Source: Diabrotica undecimpunctata (taxonomy: Eukaryota > Arthropoda > Insecta > Coleoptera > Chrysomelidae). From it: a stretch of DNA of 64,000 nucleotides. Every line of letters starts with the position of its first letter. Position 1 is the stretch's first letter. Positions 54,306 through 64,000 of the stretch are shown here, piece by piece. The stretch covers positions 2,108,001 through 2,172,000 of the forward strand of contig NC_092812.1 of the NCBI RefSeq assembly GCF_040954645.1, given 5' to 3'. The notes below the pieces were generated by a model that was not told the DNA's origin, did no database searches, and saw only the letters and a program-made list of their open reading frames with translations. Position numbers and translations under genes: made by a program.

Positions 54306-54468
54306 ACAAACACTTAAATACATTAATAAGTGTCTCTTGGGATGTCGAGAAAATATTTGCTATTAACTTGGATGTATTGTATGAATATAACAGAAAGCTC
54401 TACTTAGAAATTACTTCAGAGTTAAAAACTCCATTTGATAATTGGAGAGTAACGCAACTAAAAGGAAG
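54306..54468 (+). CDS. Apolipophorin-like protein, exon 4
   Basis: The acceptor is GGTAATTTTTCTAG ending at 54305 and the donor is GGAAG|GTAAGA after 54468. The exon is 163 nt: two bases complete Asn from exon 3, then KHLNTLISVSWDVEKIFAIN, LYEYNRKLYLEITSEL and KTPFDNWRVTQLKG, with two bases carried over. LEITSELKTPFDNW is close to the L-x-x-ELTTPF/F pattern repeated in insect apolipophorins. Intron 3 is 12.8 kb; intron 4 is only 203 bp. Confidence 0.7.
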
Positions 54469-54671
54469 GTAAGACCACATATTTATTTTTACTATACAGA
54501 ATTTTTTTGTGCCTTTTAATTAATTTGAACCTTTCGCATTGGCAAAGATTCTCTGACCCGAGAGATCCCAGTTTCAACTATTCAGTTGATTCCACTCTCT
54601 GAAAGAGTTGAAAGTTTACATAAATTATTTATCTGTTTCGCACTTTCCAAAAATATATTTTTTTTTACTAG

Positions 54672-54897
54672 GTTTGAACATTTGAATAATCTATATGATT
54701 TACATGGAGTTGTGTCCTGGGAAAGAAGACAAAAAGTAGACGTTAGTATTTTCGGCGACTATACATCCCTAGATAAATATTTTACCTGTACCTACAGTGT
54801 TGCTGTGGTCAGTTCAATTGATAGGGTTCCCAATATCAATACAACGATTAGTCATATGCAGAATGGAACACAGTTTAATACAGATTTAAACCTTATG
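54672..54897 (+). CDS. Apolipophorin-like protein, exon 5
   Basis: The acceptor is TTTTTTTACTAG ending at 54671 and the donor is TTATG|GTAAGT after 54897. The exon is 226 nt: one base completes Arg from exon 4 (AG|G), then FEHLNNLYDLHGVVSWERRQ, VDVSIFGDYTSLDKYFTCTY, VVSSIDRVPNINTTISH and FNTDLNLM, ending in phase 0. Again it is strand-rich with few Cys. Together the five exons encode about 323 residues, a small part of a protein that is usually over 3000 residues long. No downstream exon was found before 64000, so intron 5 must exceed 9 kb. Confidence 0.65.
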
Positions 54898-56032
54898 GTA
54901 AGTAATAATAAATTAACACTCACAGTAACAATATTTATAATGAATGTGTGATAACAAGATTAGCGTAATTATATGGATTTCTCTTACTGGATTATTTTTA
55001 CTACGAATTTTTTGCTCATAATACTTTAAAAAACTCATTATGGGAAATGTGAGGAGTAACACAATCTTGTTCGTGGGATGTATGGTACGGAACAAAAATG
55101 TTTTTTAAGTGGTCCCAGAGAGAACTGGCAAACTTTGGCGAATGGTCTTGGTTAGGTATGAATGCATTTTAGTGTCCGAAAGTATTTCGTCGTAACTCGT
55201 AAGAACGAAGACAAACTGAATAAGGAATGACATAGAAGAGGACTCAGAAATGAGTGATTAATTTCAATCGGCGTCCTTACCTTTGCTATAAGAATTAAAT
55301 AAAATGTCTATGAGGAGTTAGCGAAAAGTCTGTAGATAATAGATCTTCCTAATTTCCAAGGCCTAATATAAAAAGAAAAAGGAGAAATATGTATTCTCCA
55401 TCCATTTATATACTGGAGTAGCCTACTGATTCTTACGAATTTTCGAGCAATCGGTAATATGATCACTTTCAATGATCTTGGCACATAATGTGCTATAATT
55501 TAAAATGGTTACATTTTTAGCCTAAAATATTCAAAAATAATACCGTAAAAACATTTAGCTATTAAAGTATCCACCTTTTTTATAAACTCTAAGGGGGAAT
55601 TATAGTATTCTGAAGGATATTATCCCAGAATTTTAAAATTTACACGGCAACTAGGTCATTTGATGTTTGCATTAAATTATTTAAGCAAGTGCCAGTTATA
55701 TTCCACACATGTTAGATTAATAATAAAACTTAAGAGACAGTATGACCGGTGTAGAAGTGACTGCTTCCAGAGAAAAAAGCGATATAAAAATAACAGACAC
55801 TAGACCACCAGGAAGTTCCTTTAAAATATAGCGAGATAGACGGCAGCCAATGTCGCAAATACGACTACAGCCATAAGATCGGACATCAATAGGTCCAAGG
55901 CGTAATATAAGAACAAAAAGGATAAGCAAATATTCCCCATCAATTTTCGTGGTGGATAAGCCTGCTGGCTGTAATTTTGCTAACACAAAAACTCGAATAC
56001 CCAACAAGATATAGGTACTTTTAATCACTTTA
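54898..56032 (+). repeat. Intron 5 with a diverged dispersed repeat
   Basis: 55330-55450 and 55880-55990 match each other loosely (AAGGC-TAATATAAAAAGAAAAAGGA against AAGGC-GTAATATAAGAACAAAAAGGA). 55555-55745 resembles 62500-62710 (AATTTACACGG, CAACTAGG, ATTCCACACATG-TTAGATTAATA). This is an old interspersed family without recognised coding. Confidence 0.5.
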
Positions 56033-56335
56033 TACAGGGTGAGTCATGAGGAACTTTACATACTTCTACCATATGTAGAGTCCCTCAGGGAGCATATCAT
56101 GTGGCCACTAAAAAATGTCAACTCCTCTTCTTTATTAATTAACAGGGTGATTTGTGTAATGGACCATTTATTCATTTTACTGTAGTGTTTATACGGCTCA
56201 TTTGAATTTTTTAATTTTTGCATGATACAGTACACTACTATCAAGCATTCGACTGGTATTAGCTAAACTAAAAAATTCCAGGACTGGCTTTGGAAAAATT
56301 AATTTAGGGATTCGTATTAAATATTACACCCTGTA
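56033..56335. mobile_element. MITE-like element with TACAGGGTG ends
   Basis: TACAGGGTG at 56033-56041 and ACACCCTGTA at 56326-56335 are inverted ends, with TA directly outside each. It is 303 bp and AT-rich. The tip resembles small insect TIR elements of the TACAGGGTG type; the superfamily is not determined. Confidence 0.6.
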
Positions 56336-56924
56336 TATATTTTTTTCAAAATGCAATAAGTGATTTTCAAACTACATAAATAGCCAATGAAAACGACATA
56401 TGCGACAATGTTGTCGCACTTTTATTAAATTTTTAGTGAACGATCAAATCTTACCAAAAATAGAACAACCATAATGAAGTATCAAATTATAAGGTAATTA
56501 ATTTAAACAAATGTTATAAATTTCAAACATTTGTAAACATAAACATAATGTAAAGTGAACCCGTTGAAATGTGAACTAGTTTTTAGTTAGATGATTTTTA
56601 TGACATATTTTGCATGATTTAGGAGATGTTTTAAGTCACGATATTTTTTTCCTAGAATGCTTACGGACTTTACTACATATACTTAAATTTGGGCACGTTC
56701 GTAACATCAGATGTGGAAATTATGTTCAATTTTTTTAAGTATCCATGGTTCACACTTTCCCGTCAATTTGGGGTAAATGTGACAATGGACTTTAGCTTAC
56801 AACAGCGTGTGTTATTTTTGGGGCAACTGTAAATAATTTAAAAGTGCAAGAAAAAACGAATTTTTTAGTGTTTGAAAAATTTTATTTTATTTATTTTTAA
56901 GCAAGTTACAAACTTTTTAAGATT

Positions 56925-57159
56925 TAAAGGTTAAACCCGACAAAATTTACGTCAAAAACTAAATGATCCCTTCTGTCTTTAACGGGCTCTGGTAAAGTTT
57001 TCTATATCAGGCCAAAAAAAAGGTGTTACTACTTTTTTATATCTTAAAAAGCAAATTTTTCATTCATTTTCAATCTTGTTATTAATGCTTCCAATAAAAT
57101 GTTTAATATGTTTTTTAGATGCGTACTCTACAACAATTTGCGATTTGTGTCTTTCCCAA
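56925..57159 (-). pseudogene. Pogo/jerky-like transposase, C-terminal part
   Basis: After the LINE insertion the minus strand continues VVEYASKKHIKHFIGSINN, WKICFLRYKKVVTPFFWPDI and, in another frame, KTLPEPVKDRRDHLVFDVNF. This is the typical end of insect pogo/jerky-like proteins (FIG..-F-RY..-F-WPDI, then LPEP..RRG..F.V.F). It is broken by frame changes. Confidence 0.6.
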
Positions 57160-57172
57160 CTCTCCAACTGTT
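57160..57172 (+). repeat. Left target duplication of R1-like LINE
   Basis: CTCTCCAACTGTT, identical to 60487-60499. Confidence 0.95.
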
Positions 57173-57840
57173 TTTTTTTTGGAATGAGGTGGAAAGGTTC
57201 AAAACCGACTAGGGAAGGTGTCCCTAGTACTGTTGGATTCGATCCAGAGAGGAAAACATGCTAGGGCATACAGTCCAGAGTATGGACTATATGTACCGCA
57301 TGCCCCCCTGACCAGTCGCCTACCAACTAAAACCACCCCCTCTTCGACGCGGGATATCCCCGGACGAGTTCATTAGAGAACGAAACATGGGGATATCCTG
57401 CGCTGCCTGAAAGATACGTTCTCAGATGATGTCTTAAGTTATCCTATGCTGCTTGCCTAGGAGCGGCCAGCACATAGGGGAAGGTCCGGTTCCTGATTCG
57501 GAACAATAATTCAAGGACTAGTAGTTATTGGGAAAGGCAGCATACGTCCTTTGAAGATCATGGTTGACTATGGACTATGTGATATGAAAGGAGTCTGTAT
57601 GTATCTGGAACAATTGGATAGAGAAGAAGGGGACTATCGTTCCTAAAGAATTCAGAGGACTTCTAACATCCTGATCAAGCTTTATTCGGAATAGTAGAGT
57701 ACCCTGAAGAGTAGGGGTATGTGTACCTATGTTGCGTCTGCTATGCTGATTCGGCGGTATCCACGTACGTATCGCGTATGAGTTAGAAGGGAGAAAAAAG
57801 TTCTAAGTGGTCCCTTATGTGGTGCGATAGGAGACCCTCC

Positions 57841-58504
57841 TCACCCATCTTGTTCGGCTCTTTCCAGGATGGTCTTTCGTTTCATAATTTGCGTGATCTG
57901 GTCTATTATAAATTCAAAGTTTTGTTTACTATGCAACGTTATATGTATAATATTATTGGGCCTTATATCCCCTAACCTATTCCGCAGCCTATTTTGTTCT
58001 TGGGCGAAAACATTGCACCGAAAGATGCAATGCGTCGTCTCTCTCATGACATGTAGAGCACCTATCATCGTTGGTTTTCTTTATTTTAAATGTGTAAGAC
58101 CTGAAAGACCCATGTCCTGTCAAAAATTGTGTAAAATAGTAATTTACCCGCTTAAATTTACAGTTGTACCACGCAATCACATCTGGGATTAGCGTTTTTG
58201 TCCATTGAGCTTTCGTAATCTGTGCCTCCCATTCCGTTTGCCATTCTGTTAATATCTGCTCTCATATGGTCGCCCTTACCAGAGGTAAGTGACCATTCCG
58301 GTTTTCGTATAGCATCTGCCGTTCCTTGGCTAGGAGATGGATGGGGATCGTACCTGCTATTGTCTGTAGGGCTATAGTAGAAGTGGTTCTGTACGCGCTT
58401 ATGACTTTGAGTAGGGGTTTACGTTGTGCTCTTGTTATCATATCTTTATATTTTTGATATCTTAGTACATCTATCCAGACGGGGGTTCCGTATAGGAGGG
58501 TCGA
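57841..58504 (-). pseudogene. R1-clade LINE ORF2, C-terminal part after the stop
   Basis: Continues STLLYGTPVWIDVLRYQKYK, RKPLLKVISAYRTTSTIALQ, GTIPIHLLAKERQMLYENR and FLTGHGSFRSYTFKI. The zinc knuckle is CSTCHERDDALH..FRC, changing frame near 58030. The frame that ends ILERAEQDG* is 75 codons (57841-58068). One stop at 58502-58504, one near 58264 and one frameshift separate it from the 654-codon part. Confidence 0.75.
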
Positions 58505-60469
58505 TTATACAATATGTAGATATAGTCTTCTCTTGATGTTGCTTGGACCTCCTATATTAGGTGTTATTCTCTGGATGGCTGCTGTTTGTTTGTCCGCCTT
58601 CTTAACCACTCTCGAAAGATGTTTCGTAAATCTTAAGCCTCTGTCCAAATCAATGCCTAAATATTTAGCACAGTTCGTTGGTCTCAGCTCATTGCTACCT
58701 AGTTGAAAGATCAGATCTGGCCCGTTTCTTGGAGCCTTCAGAATGACCACCTCGGTCTTGCTGCCTGCGAGTTCTAGGTCATTATTTTTCATCCACCTAT
58801 TTACCTTGTTAAAACAGTCGTTTATCGTATCTACAATTTCCCAATACATGTCACTAATCGTTAAGATAGCTAAATCGTCGGCGTAGGCTATTGCTATGCT
58901 ATCTCTGCCGTAGTCGATGTCCAGTACCCCATTGTAAAGTATATTCCATAATGTCGGGCCTAGTACGGATCCTTGCGGTACGCCAGCTGTTAATCGAATC
59001 TCTGCGTTTCTAGCCACTGACACATATCTGTCGGTTAAGTATCTTTTTATAATGTTTATTAAATATCCCGACACGTCTGCAGTTTCCAATTTTCGTATGA
59101 TGTGTGCCCAGTTGGCGGAGTTAAAGGCATTCTTCACATCAAACATTATCAAAGCGGCCCATCTTCTTCTTGTGGTCTTAACAGTGTCCGTAATATGCTT
59201 AACCGCATCTACCGCCGATTTTGCTTTTCTAAATCCGTACTGTCTAGTCGAGATAATGTCCTTTTCTCTCAACTCCTCTTCAAGGCGATTTTTGACGATA
59301 TTCTCATAGAGTTTCCCTAAACAGTCAAGGAGGCATATTGGCCGATAAGAACTGGCTTCGTCCGGATCTTTACCGGGTTTAAGTATTAATGTGAGTCGCG
59401 CACGCTTGAGCTCGTCAGGGAATTCTTGTGTTGTAAGCAGCTGATTGAAGATTTTTATAACCGCTTCCGGTTGTAATGTGGTTAATAATTTTATCGCCTC
59501 TGGTGGCACACGGTCTGGTCCAGGAGATTTACCTACTTTGATGGACTCTGCGGCTCTGGTGAGTTCTGCGAGACTGACGCCATTCGGACAGGTGTGTTCA
59601 TTTTGTACGAAGTGTGTGTTCTGCTTTGAGGGAAAAAGGGTATTCGCAATTTCCCTTCTTTTATCATCGCACAGTTTGTACGGGGTCTCTGACCTCAGCG
59701 TTTTGGTGGCTATTCTATATGCATCACCCCATACATCGTTCTCCAGCGCTTCGCACAGGTTTTTCCAACATGTGCGCTTGGCCCTGTTAATCGTCTTTTT
59801 TAACTCATTTTTGGCGCTTTTATACTCGTCCTTTATCTGCTGGGTCCTATTCCTCTGCGCGATTCGCCTAAGTCTAAGGCATTCTGTCCGTTTTTGCTGT
59901 ATTTCGTCATTCCACCAGTATGGTACAGTATATGTGACATATTTGTTATTACTGCTCGACTTGTGTGCTCGTATTATTGCATTTCTAAAGGTGGGAAAGT
60001 CGGTAGCTTCTTCTTGTAAGTTTCTGGTCTGTTCAGCAAATCTTACTTTATTAAAAGCGAGTGTTCTTCTGCCGTTCCTAGTTGTGACCTTTGTTCCTAT
60101 CTCGAAGGAGATGTACTTATGAAAAGTAAACATGTTCTCGTCTAGTACATCCCAATTTGTAATTTTGTTTGCATAATTATTTGATGCTAGGGTAATATCT
60201 ATGTGACTCCGTGATTCTCCTCTTTCGAAAGTGTGTTTACCATTGTTTAACACTATCAAGTCGGACGATGAAATCCATTCGTTCCATAATTCCCCCCTAT
60301 TGTCATTTCTTGGGGACCCCCATAGAATGGATTTGGCGTTTATATCACCAACGATTATGAAGTATTTTTCTACAAGTGACGCCTCAATAATACTATCTAC
60401 CTTATCTTGGTATTGTGTAGTGTTAATGTTTGGAGAAATGTAACAGGCTATTATTGCCACATCATTCAA
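58505..60469 (-). CDS. R1-clade LINE ORF2 (654 codons, premature stop)
   Basis: Open for 654 codons. The endonuclease C-terminal half is at 1-130, with CYISPN, IVGDINAKSILWGSPRNDNRG and ESRSHIDITLAS (catalytic Asp). The linker with PYWWNDEIQQKRTECLRLRR is diagnostic of R1. RT blocks follow: VGKSPGPDRVPPEAI, SYRPICLLDCLGKLYENIV, ISTRQYGFRKAKSAVDA, IMFDVKNAFNSANW, AGVPQGSVLGPTLW and AIAYADDLAILTI (active site intact) at about 530-545. Then CAKYLGIDLDRGLRF and ITPNIGGP. It stops after RRLYLHIV at 58505; the rest of the protein continues as the next entry. The start used is simply the first Met after truncation. Confidence 0.88.
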   Translation of the reverse strand: MNDVAIIACYISPNINTTQYQDKVDSIIEASLVEKYFIIVGDINAKSILWGSPRNDNRGELWNEWISSSDLIVLNNGKHTFERGESRSHIDITLASNNYANKITNWDVLDENMFTFHKYISFEIGTKVTTRNGRRTLAFNKVRFAEQTRNLQEEATDFPTFRNAIIRAHKSSSNNKYVTYTVPYWWNDEIQQKRTECLRLRRIAQRNRTQQIKDEYKSAKNELKKTINRAKRTCWKNLCEALENDVWGDAYRIATKTLRSETPYKLCDDKRREIANTLFPSKQNTHFVQNEHTCPNGVSLAELTRAAESIKVGKSPGPDRVPPEAIKLLTTLQPEAVIKIFNQLLTTQEFPDELKRARLTLILKPGKDPDEASSYRPICLLDCLGKLYENIVKNRLEEELREKDIISTRQYGFRKAKSAVDAVKHITDTVKTTRRRWAALIMFDVKNAFNSANWAHIIRKLETADVSGYLINIIKRYLTDRYVSVARNAEIRLTAGVPQGSVLGPTLWNILYNGVLDIDYGRDSIAIAYADDLAILTISDMYWEIVDTINDCFNKVNRWMKNNDLELAGSKTEVVILKAPRNGPDLIFQLGSNELRPTNCAKYLGIDLDRGLRFTKHLSRVVKKADKQTAAIQRITPNIGGPSNIKRRLYLHIV

Positions 60470-60486
60470 ATTGATCTTGATAAATG

Positions 60487-60499
60487 CTCTCCAACTGTT
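60487..60499 (+). repeat. Right target duplication of R1-like LINE
   Basis: CTCTCCAACTGTT, identical to 57160-57172. Confidence 0.95.
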
Positions 60500-62074
60500 G
60501 GCACTTCTTTCTCAATTATTTGCTCGTTTTCTTCAAATATTTCAGGATCTTAATCATCTTTAGAGTCAACATATTCTACCAAATCCTATTCCGATTCTGA
60601 GCTACTAAAAGTTTCTTCTCGTTTCTTAATTCTCTTCGGTCTTTTAATTTTTGCTTCTTTTTTCTTTCTGCATTATTCTTCTTTTGTTTGTTTTTCTATT
60701 TCTTTTATGTTTGTCGATCTATTTTCTTCTGTAAGTTTATTCAGAACTTCTTTGGAAGTAACGAATTCTGCACCTTCAGCTACTTTTTTTTGAGCTCGAA
60801 GGACTTTGCTTATTTGTCTGTTTAACAGTGTTTAATAGCAGCTCCTCAAAACTTATTTTTCAAGAACTACTACTTGGAAATGCATCAGAAATATTGGTTG
60901 TATGGTTTTCCACAATTTGGTCTTTATTTACCGACTGATCAGTATTGCCGATTTCCATATATTTCCATATTTGCCAATATTTGCGATTTCAGCTACAACT
61001 ATTGTTTGGTCTTCTAAACTCTTTTGTTCCTTCCATCTTTTTAGGCTTTCAGGGTAGTATTTTTCCTCTGGTGTGACATGACGATTAAATGGATATATAC
61101 CAGCTTTTCTAAACCCGTTTTTGATAATTTCTACGCTTACGTGCCTATCTACCGGTCTATTTTCTCCTAATGCGGGGAAAAAACGTTTTTTAAAATAATT
61201 AAAAAATACGTCACTCTCCATTCATCCATTGGGACTGGCTGCATAAGCAGTTCCGGGAAATGAATTCTTGTTATCTGGTAGCCAGGAATCCCAAATATTT
61301 TTTCCTTGAATACCATTAGTGGTGGTCGTCCCTGATGCAGACACTGCTGAAAGAACCGTGGTGTTTTCTCTTCCTGGACCGGAAGTAGTTCTGGAACTTG
61401 GTTTACCTTTAGCTCCCACGACTTTGGTTTTTTTGGGTAGTGAGAAATGGACGTTTCGTCCACATTCCACACGAGCTGCGGCTTGTCCTCTAATTTTAGC
61501 TGAACTAAAGTTTTTTTGAGAGAATCAAAATATTCTTGGATGATGAAAGGATCTGTCATTTTTTTTCTTGAGTACTCCACAGCTTGGGGTTTTTTATGCT
61601 AAGTTGGTGACGTCTTTTAAAACTCCCGAACCACTCATCCCAGGAGTGTTATCCTTAAATGGAGTTTTTATGTCATTTTTGGTAACAAATTCGCGAACAA
61701 TCTCTAGTAGTTCCAATCTGGATATTCCAAATCCCCACTGCTCCATAGTTTTTAGTCCTTGGGCCAATCTAGTCTCATCTTGGAGTGGAATCGCTGAAGC
61801 TCTCCCTTGCGATTTGCTTTTAACTCCTCGAGCACTGGTAGAATAATGTTGTTTTAGGAATATTATACAATTTATGTGCCCGGTATATCGAACAAACCCC
61901 TCTTTTTGTCTCTGATACTGCGTGATTTAAATCATATTGGGTATATTTGGTTGCTCGATTCGACTTCCGTTTATAGTTTCTCACTATGTTCAATCTAGAA
62001 TTAAAAATTAAAAGATAGTTTTGCAAGTTCACAATTGCCCCAGTACACGTGGTCACATTTACCCCAGTAGGCAA
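60500..62074 (-). pseudogene. Pogo/jerky-like transposase, N-terminal and DDE part
   Basis: Minus strand from 62074: MPTGVNVTTC, then NYKRKSNRATKYTQYDLNHA, GVCSIYRAHKLYNIPKTTLF, a Psq/CENP-B-type helix-turn-helix. The DDE core starts with LVWNVDETSISHYPKKPK (about 61470), where the first catalytic Asp is kept. Then in a second frame come GRENTTVLSAVSASG, PNGWMESDVFFNYF and LGENRPV. The sequence then jumps to RHVSVEIIKNGFRKAGIYPFNR. The block with the second and third catalytic acids (LLILDxH.. through the usual NHT..LQPLD) is missing by deletion at about 61155. An acidic/Lys-rich tail (KRPKRIKKREETFSSSESE) leads to the LINE junction. Confidence 0.75.
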
Positions 62075-62499
62075 TATAAACGAGGTAAGTGTGACCTAAG
62101 TCATAATTCTGTTGAAAATTGGCAATTTTTTTAATGCATACAACGTAATATAGTTTTTAAACAATCATGCATACCATAAAATATTTACTTACCACCTAAT
62201 ACTCGCTTCTCACAAGTAAACAAAGTCTGCACACTAACATCAACAAGTTAATTCGTACTAATATACGCCAACGGTCAACTATCAAATTACTTGTTTTCTA
62301 CAAACTGCGTATTTGCATAGAAAGCTGTTTCAAGAACTTAAGTTTCTACTCAGAAGATGCCGCTGGCATCCCTAAATTGTAGAAAATTTTATATATTATA
62401 GTCACACTTGCCCCACAATCACACTTCCCCGGGTTTATCTTACGTTGAATTAAACCTATAATTACATTTTGAGTATGAAATATTTAAAGATTTCAAAGT

Positions 62500-62710
62500 T
62501 AAGACTATTTAGCGATTAAAATTTTCGTCATATTTGCTTTTAAGCTCTAAGCAAATATTATGGTATTAGGAGGGATATTTTTCCAATTTTATTGAATTTA
62601 CACGGAAGGCAACTAGGATATATGGTGATTGCAGAATATTGAAAAACATTTGTGCCACTTATATCCCACACAAGTTGGATTAATACTAAGACTCAGAAAC
62701 GAGATCACGT
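62500..62710. repeat. Dispersed repeat related to 55555-55745
   Basis: Shares blocks in order with the earlier segment: AGGA-GATATT, GAATTTACACGG, CAACTAGG, TATCCCACACAAGTTGGATTAATA and AAGACTCAGA. Diverged to roughly 70 percent by eye. Confidence 0.5.
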
Positions 62711-63046
62711 AAACAAATTTACGTTATTTTCTTGTTCAACACTATCTTTTATTTACAACCGAAGTTCCACTACATGCCCCCTACTTCAAATTCTTAACGG
62801 ACGGCTTCAGCTCTAACGTCACAATGGGCGGGGACTTTAAAAAAAACTTTTCAAAAATTTCTAATTTGTGTGTATTTGTCTCACAAGAAGTTGGAAAGAT
62901 TGGTTTTTTAATTGTTTCAAGAATAAATAAAGACTTTTGGTTATGAACATTTATTGTGTGCGATTGGTATTATTCGCTGTTTGTGAATTTGTGAGGTAAG
63001 AATATCAAAGTATTAAGATGTTTACTATGAACGTACTACACTAGTA
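62711..63046 (+). other. Intronic stretch without recognised gene
   Basis: GC-richer around 62750-62850, with AATAAATAAAG near 62920. It may be the end of an unidentified element. Confidence 0.4.
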
Positions 63047-63655
63047 TCGCAATAAACGGTAACCAACTCGAAGAAGTAAACGGATACAAATACTTGGGAA
63101 CCCTCATCAATGAAACAGGTGACCAAAATCACGACATAGAAAGACGTATTAAAATTGCCAGGTCTACCTTTATAAAAATGAAAAAATTATTTTGTAATCG
63201 TGATATTAGTGTTCAGCTACGAACTAGAATGTTAAAATCCTATGTATTTAGTAGTTTGCTTTACGGTGTTGAGGAATGGACTCTTAAACAGAAGAATGTT
63301 AAAAATCTTGAAAGCTTTGAGATGTGGTGCTACCGCCGTATACTAAAAATAAGTTGGGTGGATAAAATTACAAATGAAGAGGTAATACGCAGAATAAATA
63401 ACGATCCATTATCCAAAACTTAAATACTTTGGCCACCTGATGAGAAGACAAAAGTACACATTCCATATTGCAAGGAAAAATCCAAGGACGCAGAAATCCA
63501 GGCCGTAGAAGAATGTCCTGGATGAGAAATTTAAGAGAGTAGTTTGGCTGTACCACTAACGAATTATTCAAAACAGCAGTAAATAAAATTAGAATCGCCC
63601 TAATGATATCCAATCTCCGATAGGAGAGGCACTCAAAGAAGAAGAAGAAGGTATT
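63047..63655 (+). pseudogene. RTE-like LINE 3' end, 5'-truncated
   Basis: Plus strand: AINGNQLEEVNGYKYLGTLIN begins just after the RT palm. The tail continues RIKIARSTFIKMKKLFCNRD, RTRMLKSYVFSSLLYGVEEW, FEMWCYRRILKISWVDKIT and, with frame changes, YFGHLMRR and RNPGRRRMSWMRN. It ends GAAGAAGAAGAAGG. A 109-codon frame (63094-63423) is open. It belongs to the same broad family as 4412-7020 and the stub at 48478. Confidence 0.75.
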
Positions 63656-63840
63656 TTGTTGTTGTTTATATCGGGGTTATTTCAAAATTAATCAATACAT
63701 CATTGAATTTATTTACGAAGATCAAAATATTTAAATTAATGTTTTGTTCTTTTTTAAGTGCTAGTAACTCTATCCCCTAAATCTATAGGGCTTCTCCTTA
63801 TATAGGAAATTTACATGTAATAGGTCCTCCAATGTGGTGG

Positions 63841-63860
63841 GTCCTCCGTATACGGAGGAC
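63841..63860. repeat. Perfect 20-bp palindrome
   Basis: GTCCTCCGTATACGGAGGAC, with a partial copy GGTCCTCC just upstream (63822). No other feature is seen in 63656-64000. Confidence 0.8.
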
Positions 63861-64000
63861 TTATCGCAATCATTATAAAAGAAGTCGAAACGTCATTCTA
63901 AACCATTGAGCAAAATTTTAGATGGATAAGTTCTTGCGTGTTTTTGTACGTTTGAATACTTTAGTTCAATATGATCGCCACATTACTTGTTGTGTCGCCA

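Larger units (their letters stand above)
57173..60486 (-). mobile_element. R1-clade LINE inserted in the pogo-like transposase
   Basis: 3,314 bp between perfect 13-bp duplications. The 3' end on the minus strand is oligo(A), seen as the T-run up to 57180. It has lost the N-terminal half of the endonuclease, so it is 5'-truncated. The 3'UTR is about 650 bp (57180-57840). It is not in 28S rDNA, so it belongs to the non-rDNA members of the R1 group. Confidence 0.9.
56770..62414 (-). mobile_element. Pogo/jerky-like DNA transposon, split by an R1-like LINE
   Basis: The transposase parts lie at 60500-62074 and 56925-57159. The subterminal motif GGGGTAAATGTGAC (56770-56783) recurs as an exact reverse complement at 62052-62065 and with changes at 62401-62414. 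The real outer ends are uncertain. The element lies in host intron 5. Confidence 0.65.

Noticed and set aside
59445..60122. 225-codon + strand ORF with hydrophobic stretches
   Set aside because: Antisense shadow of the R1-clade ORF2; the minus-strand reading has clear RT motifs.
1..64000. CRISPR array or bacterial defence island
   Set aside because: No spaced direct repeats of the right size and no prokaryotic gene layout; the tandem repeats present are satellites and a segmental duplication.

Overview
The window looks like a transposon-saturated stretch of a large, AT-rich arthropod genome, probably an insect and possibly a beetle. The evidence is spliceosomal introns with GT..AG boundaries, a U6 snRNA sequence of animal type, Tc1, pogo and piggyBac transposons, Ty3/gypsy, Penelope, RTE-like, I-like, R1-like and Jockey-like retroelements, and A/T-rich microsatellites. 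No prokaryotic feature is visible. The species call is inference only.

The only host protein-coding gene I can support is on the + strand and is very thinly spread: five short exons at 3459-3644, 35667-35845, 41300-41514, 54306-54468 and 54672-54897. All have consensus splice sites and all four junctions are phase-compatible. The encoded beta-strand-rich protein resembles the lipid-binding part of apolipophorin (insect large lipid transfer protein, apoB-like). Its introns, from about 0.2 to about 32 kb, hold almost everything else.

Layout. 0-3.4 kb: a Penelope-like (GIY-YIG) remnant between inverted repeats, then a second inverted-repeat pair with hammerhead-like cores flanking a dead Tc1 transposase. 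4.4-7.0 kb: decayed RTE-like LINE. 8.6-10.1 kb: Tc1-like element with perfect 26-bp TIRs. 10.57-15.29 kb: a structurally complete gypsy LTR element (416-bp LTRs, 4-bp target duplication). It lacks gag but keeps pol and carries a downstream ORF with a TARG1/OARD1-like macro domain plus a CCCH zinc finger. 16.9-20.5 kb: a U6 snRNA fused to a 5'-truncated I-like LINE, flanked by one target duplication. 22.5-35.3 kb: an I-like LINE broken by other LINEs and by a 4,709-bp near-perfect tandem duplication carrying two intact 1000-aa RTE-type ORFs. 36.3-37.7 kb: LINE-ORF1-like sequence joined to a piggyBac C-terminus. 38.3-41.1 kb: Jockey-like and I-like remnants. 42.5-47.2 kb: deleted R1-like LINE, a second Penelope remnant and Jockey-like gag. 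47.6-49.0 kb: (AAAAT)n and a degenerate GAATC-rich satellite. 49.3-50.8 kb: hairpin, 115-bp LINE stub and a TIR element. 51.6-54.1 kb: LINE immediately upstream of exon 4. 56.0-62.4 kb: MITE-like element and a pogo/jerky-like transposon split by an R1-like LINE with a perfect 13-bp target duplication. 63.0-63.7 kb: another RTE-like 3' end.

Most elements lie antisense to the host gene. Most are dead, with frameshifts and stops. The gypsy pol and the two RTE-type ORFs are open and look young. All calls come from reading the sequence; no database search was possible.
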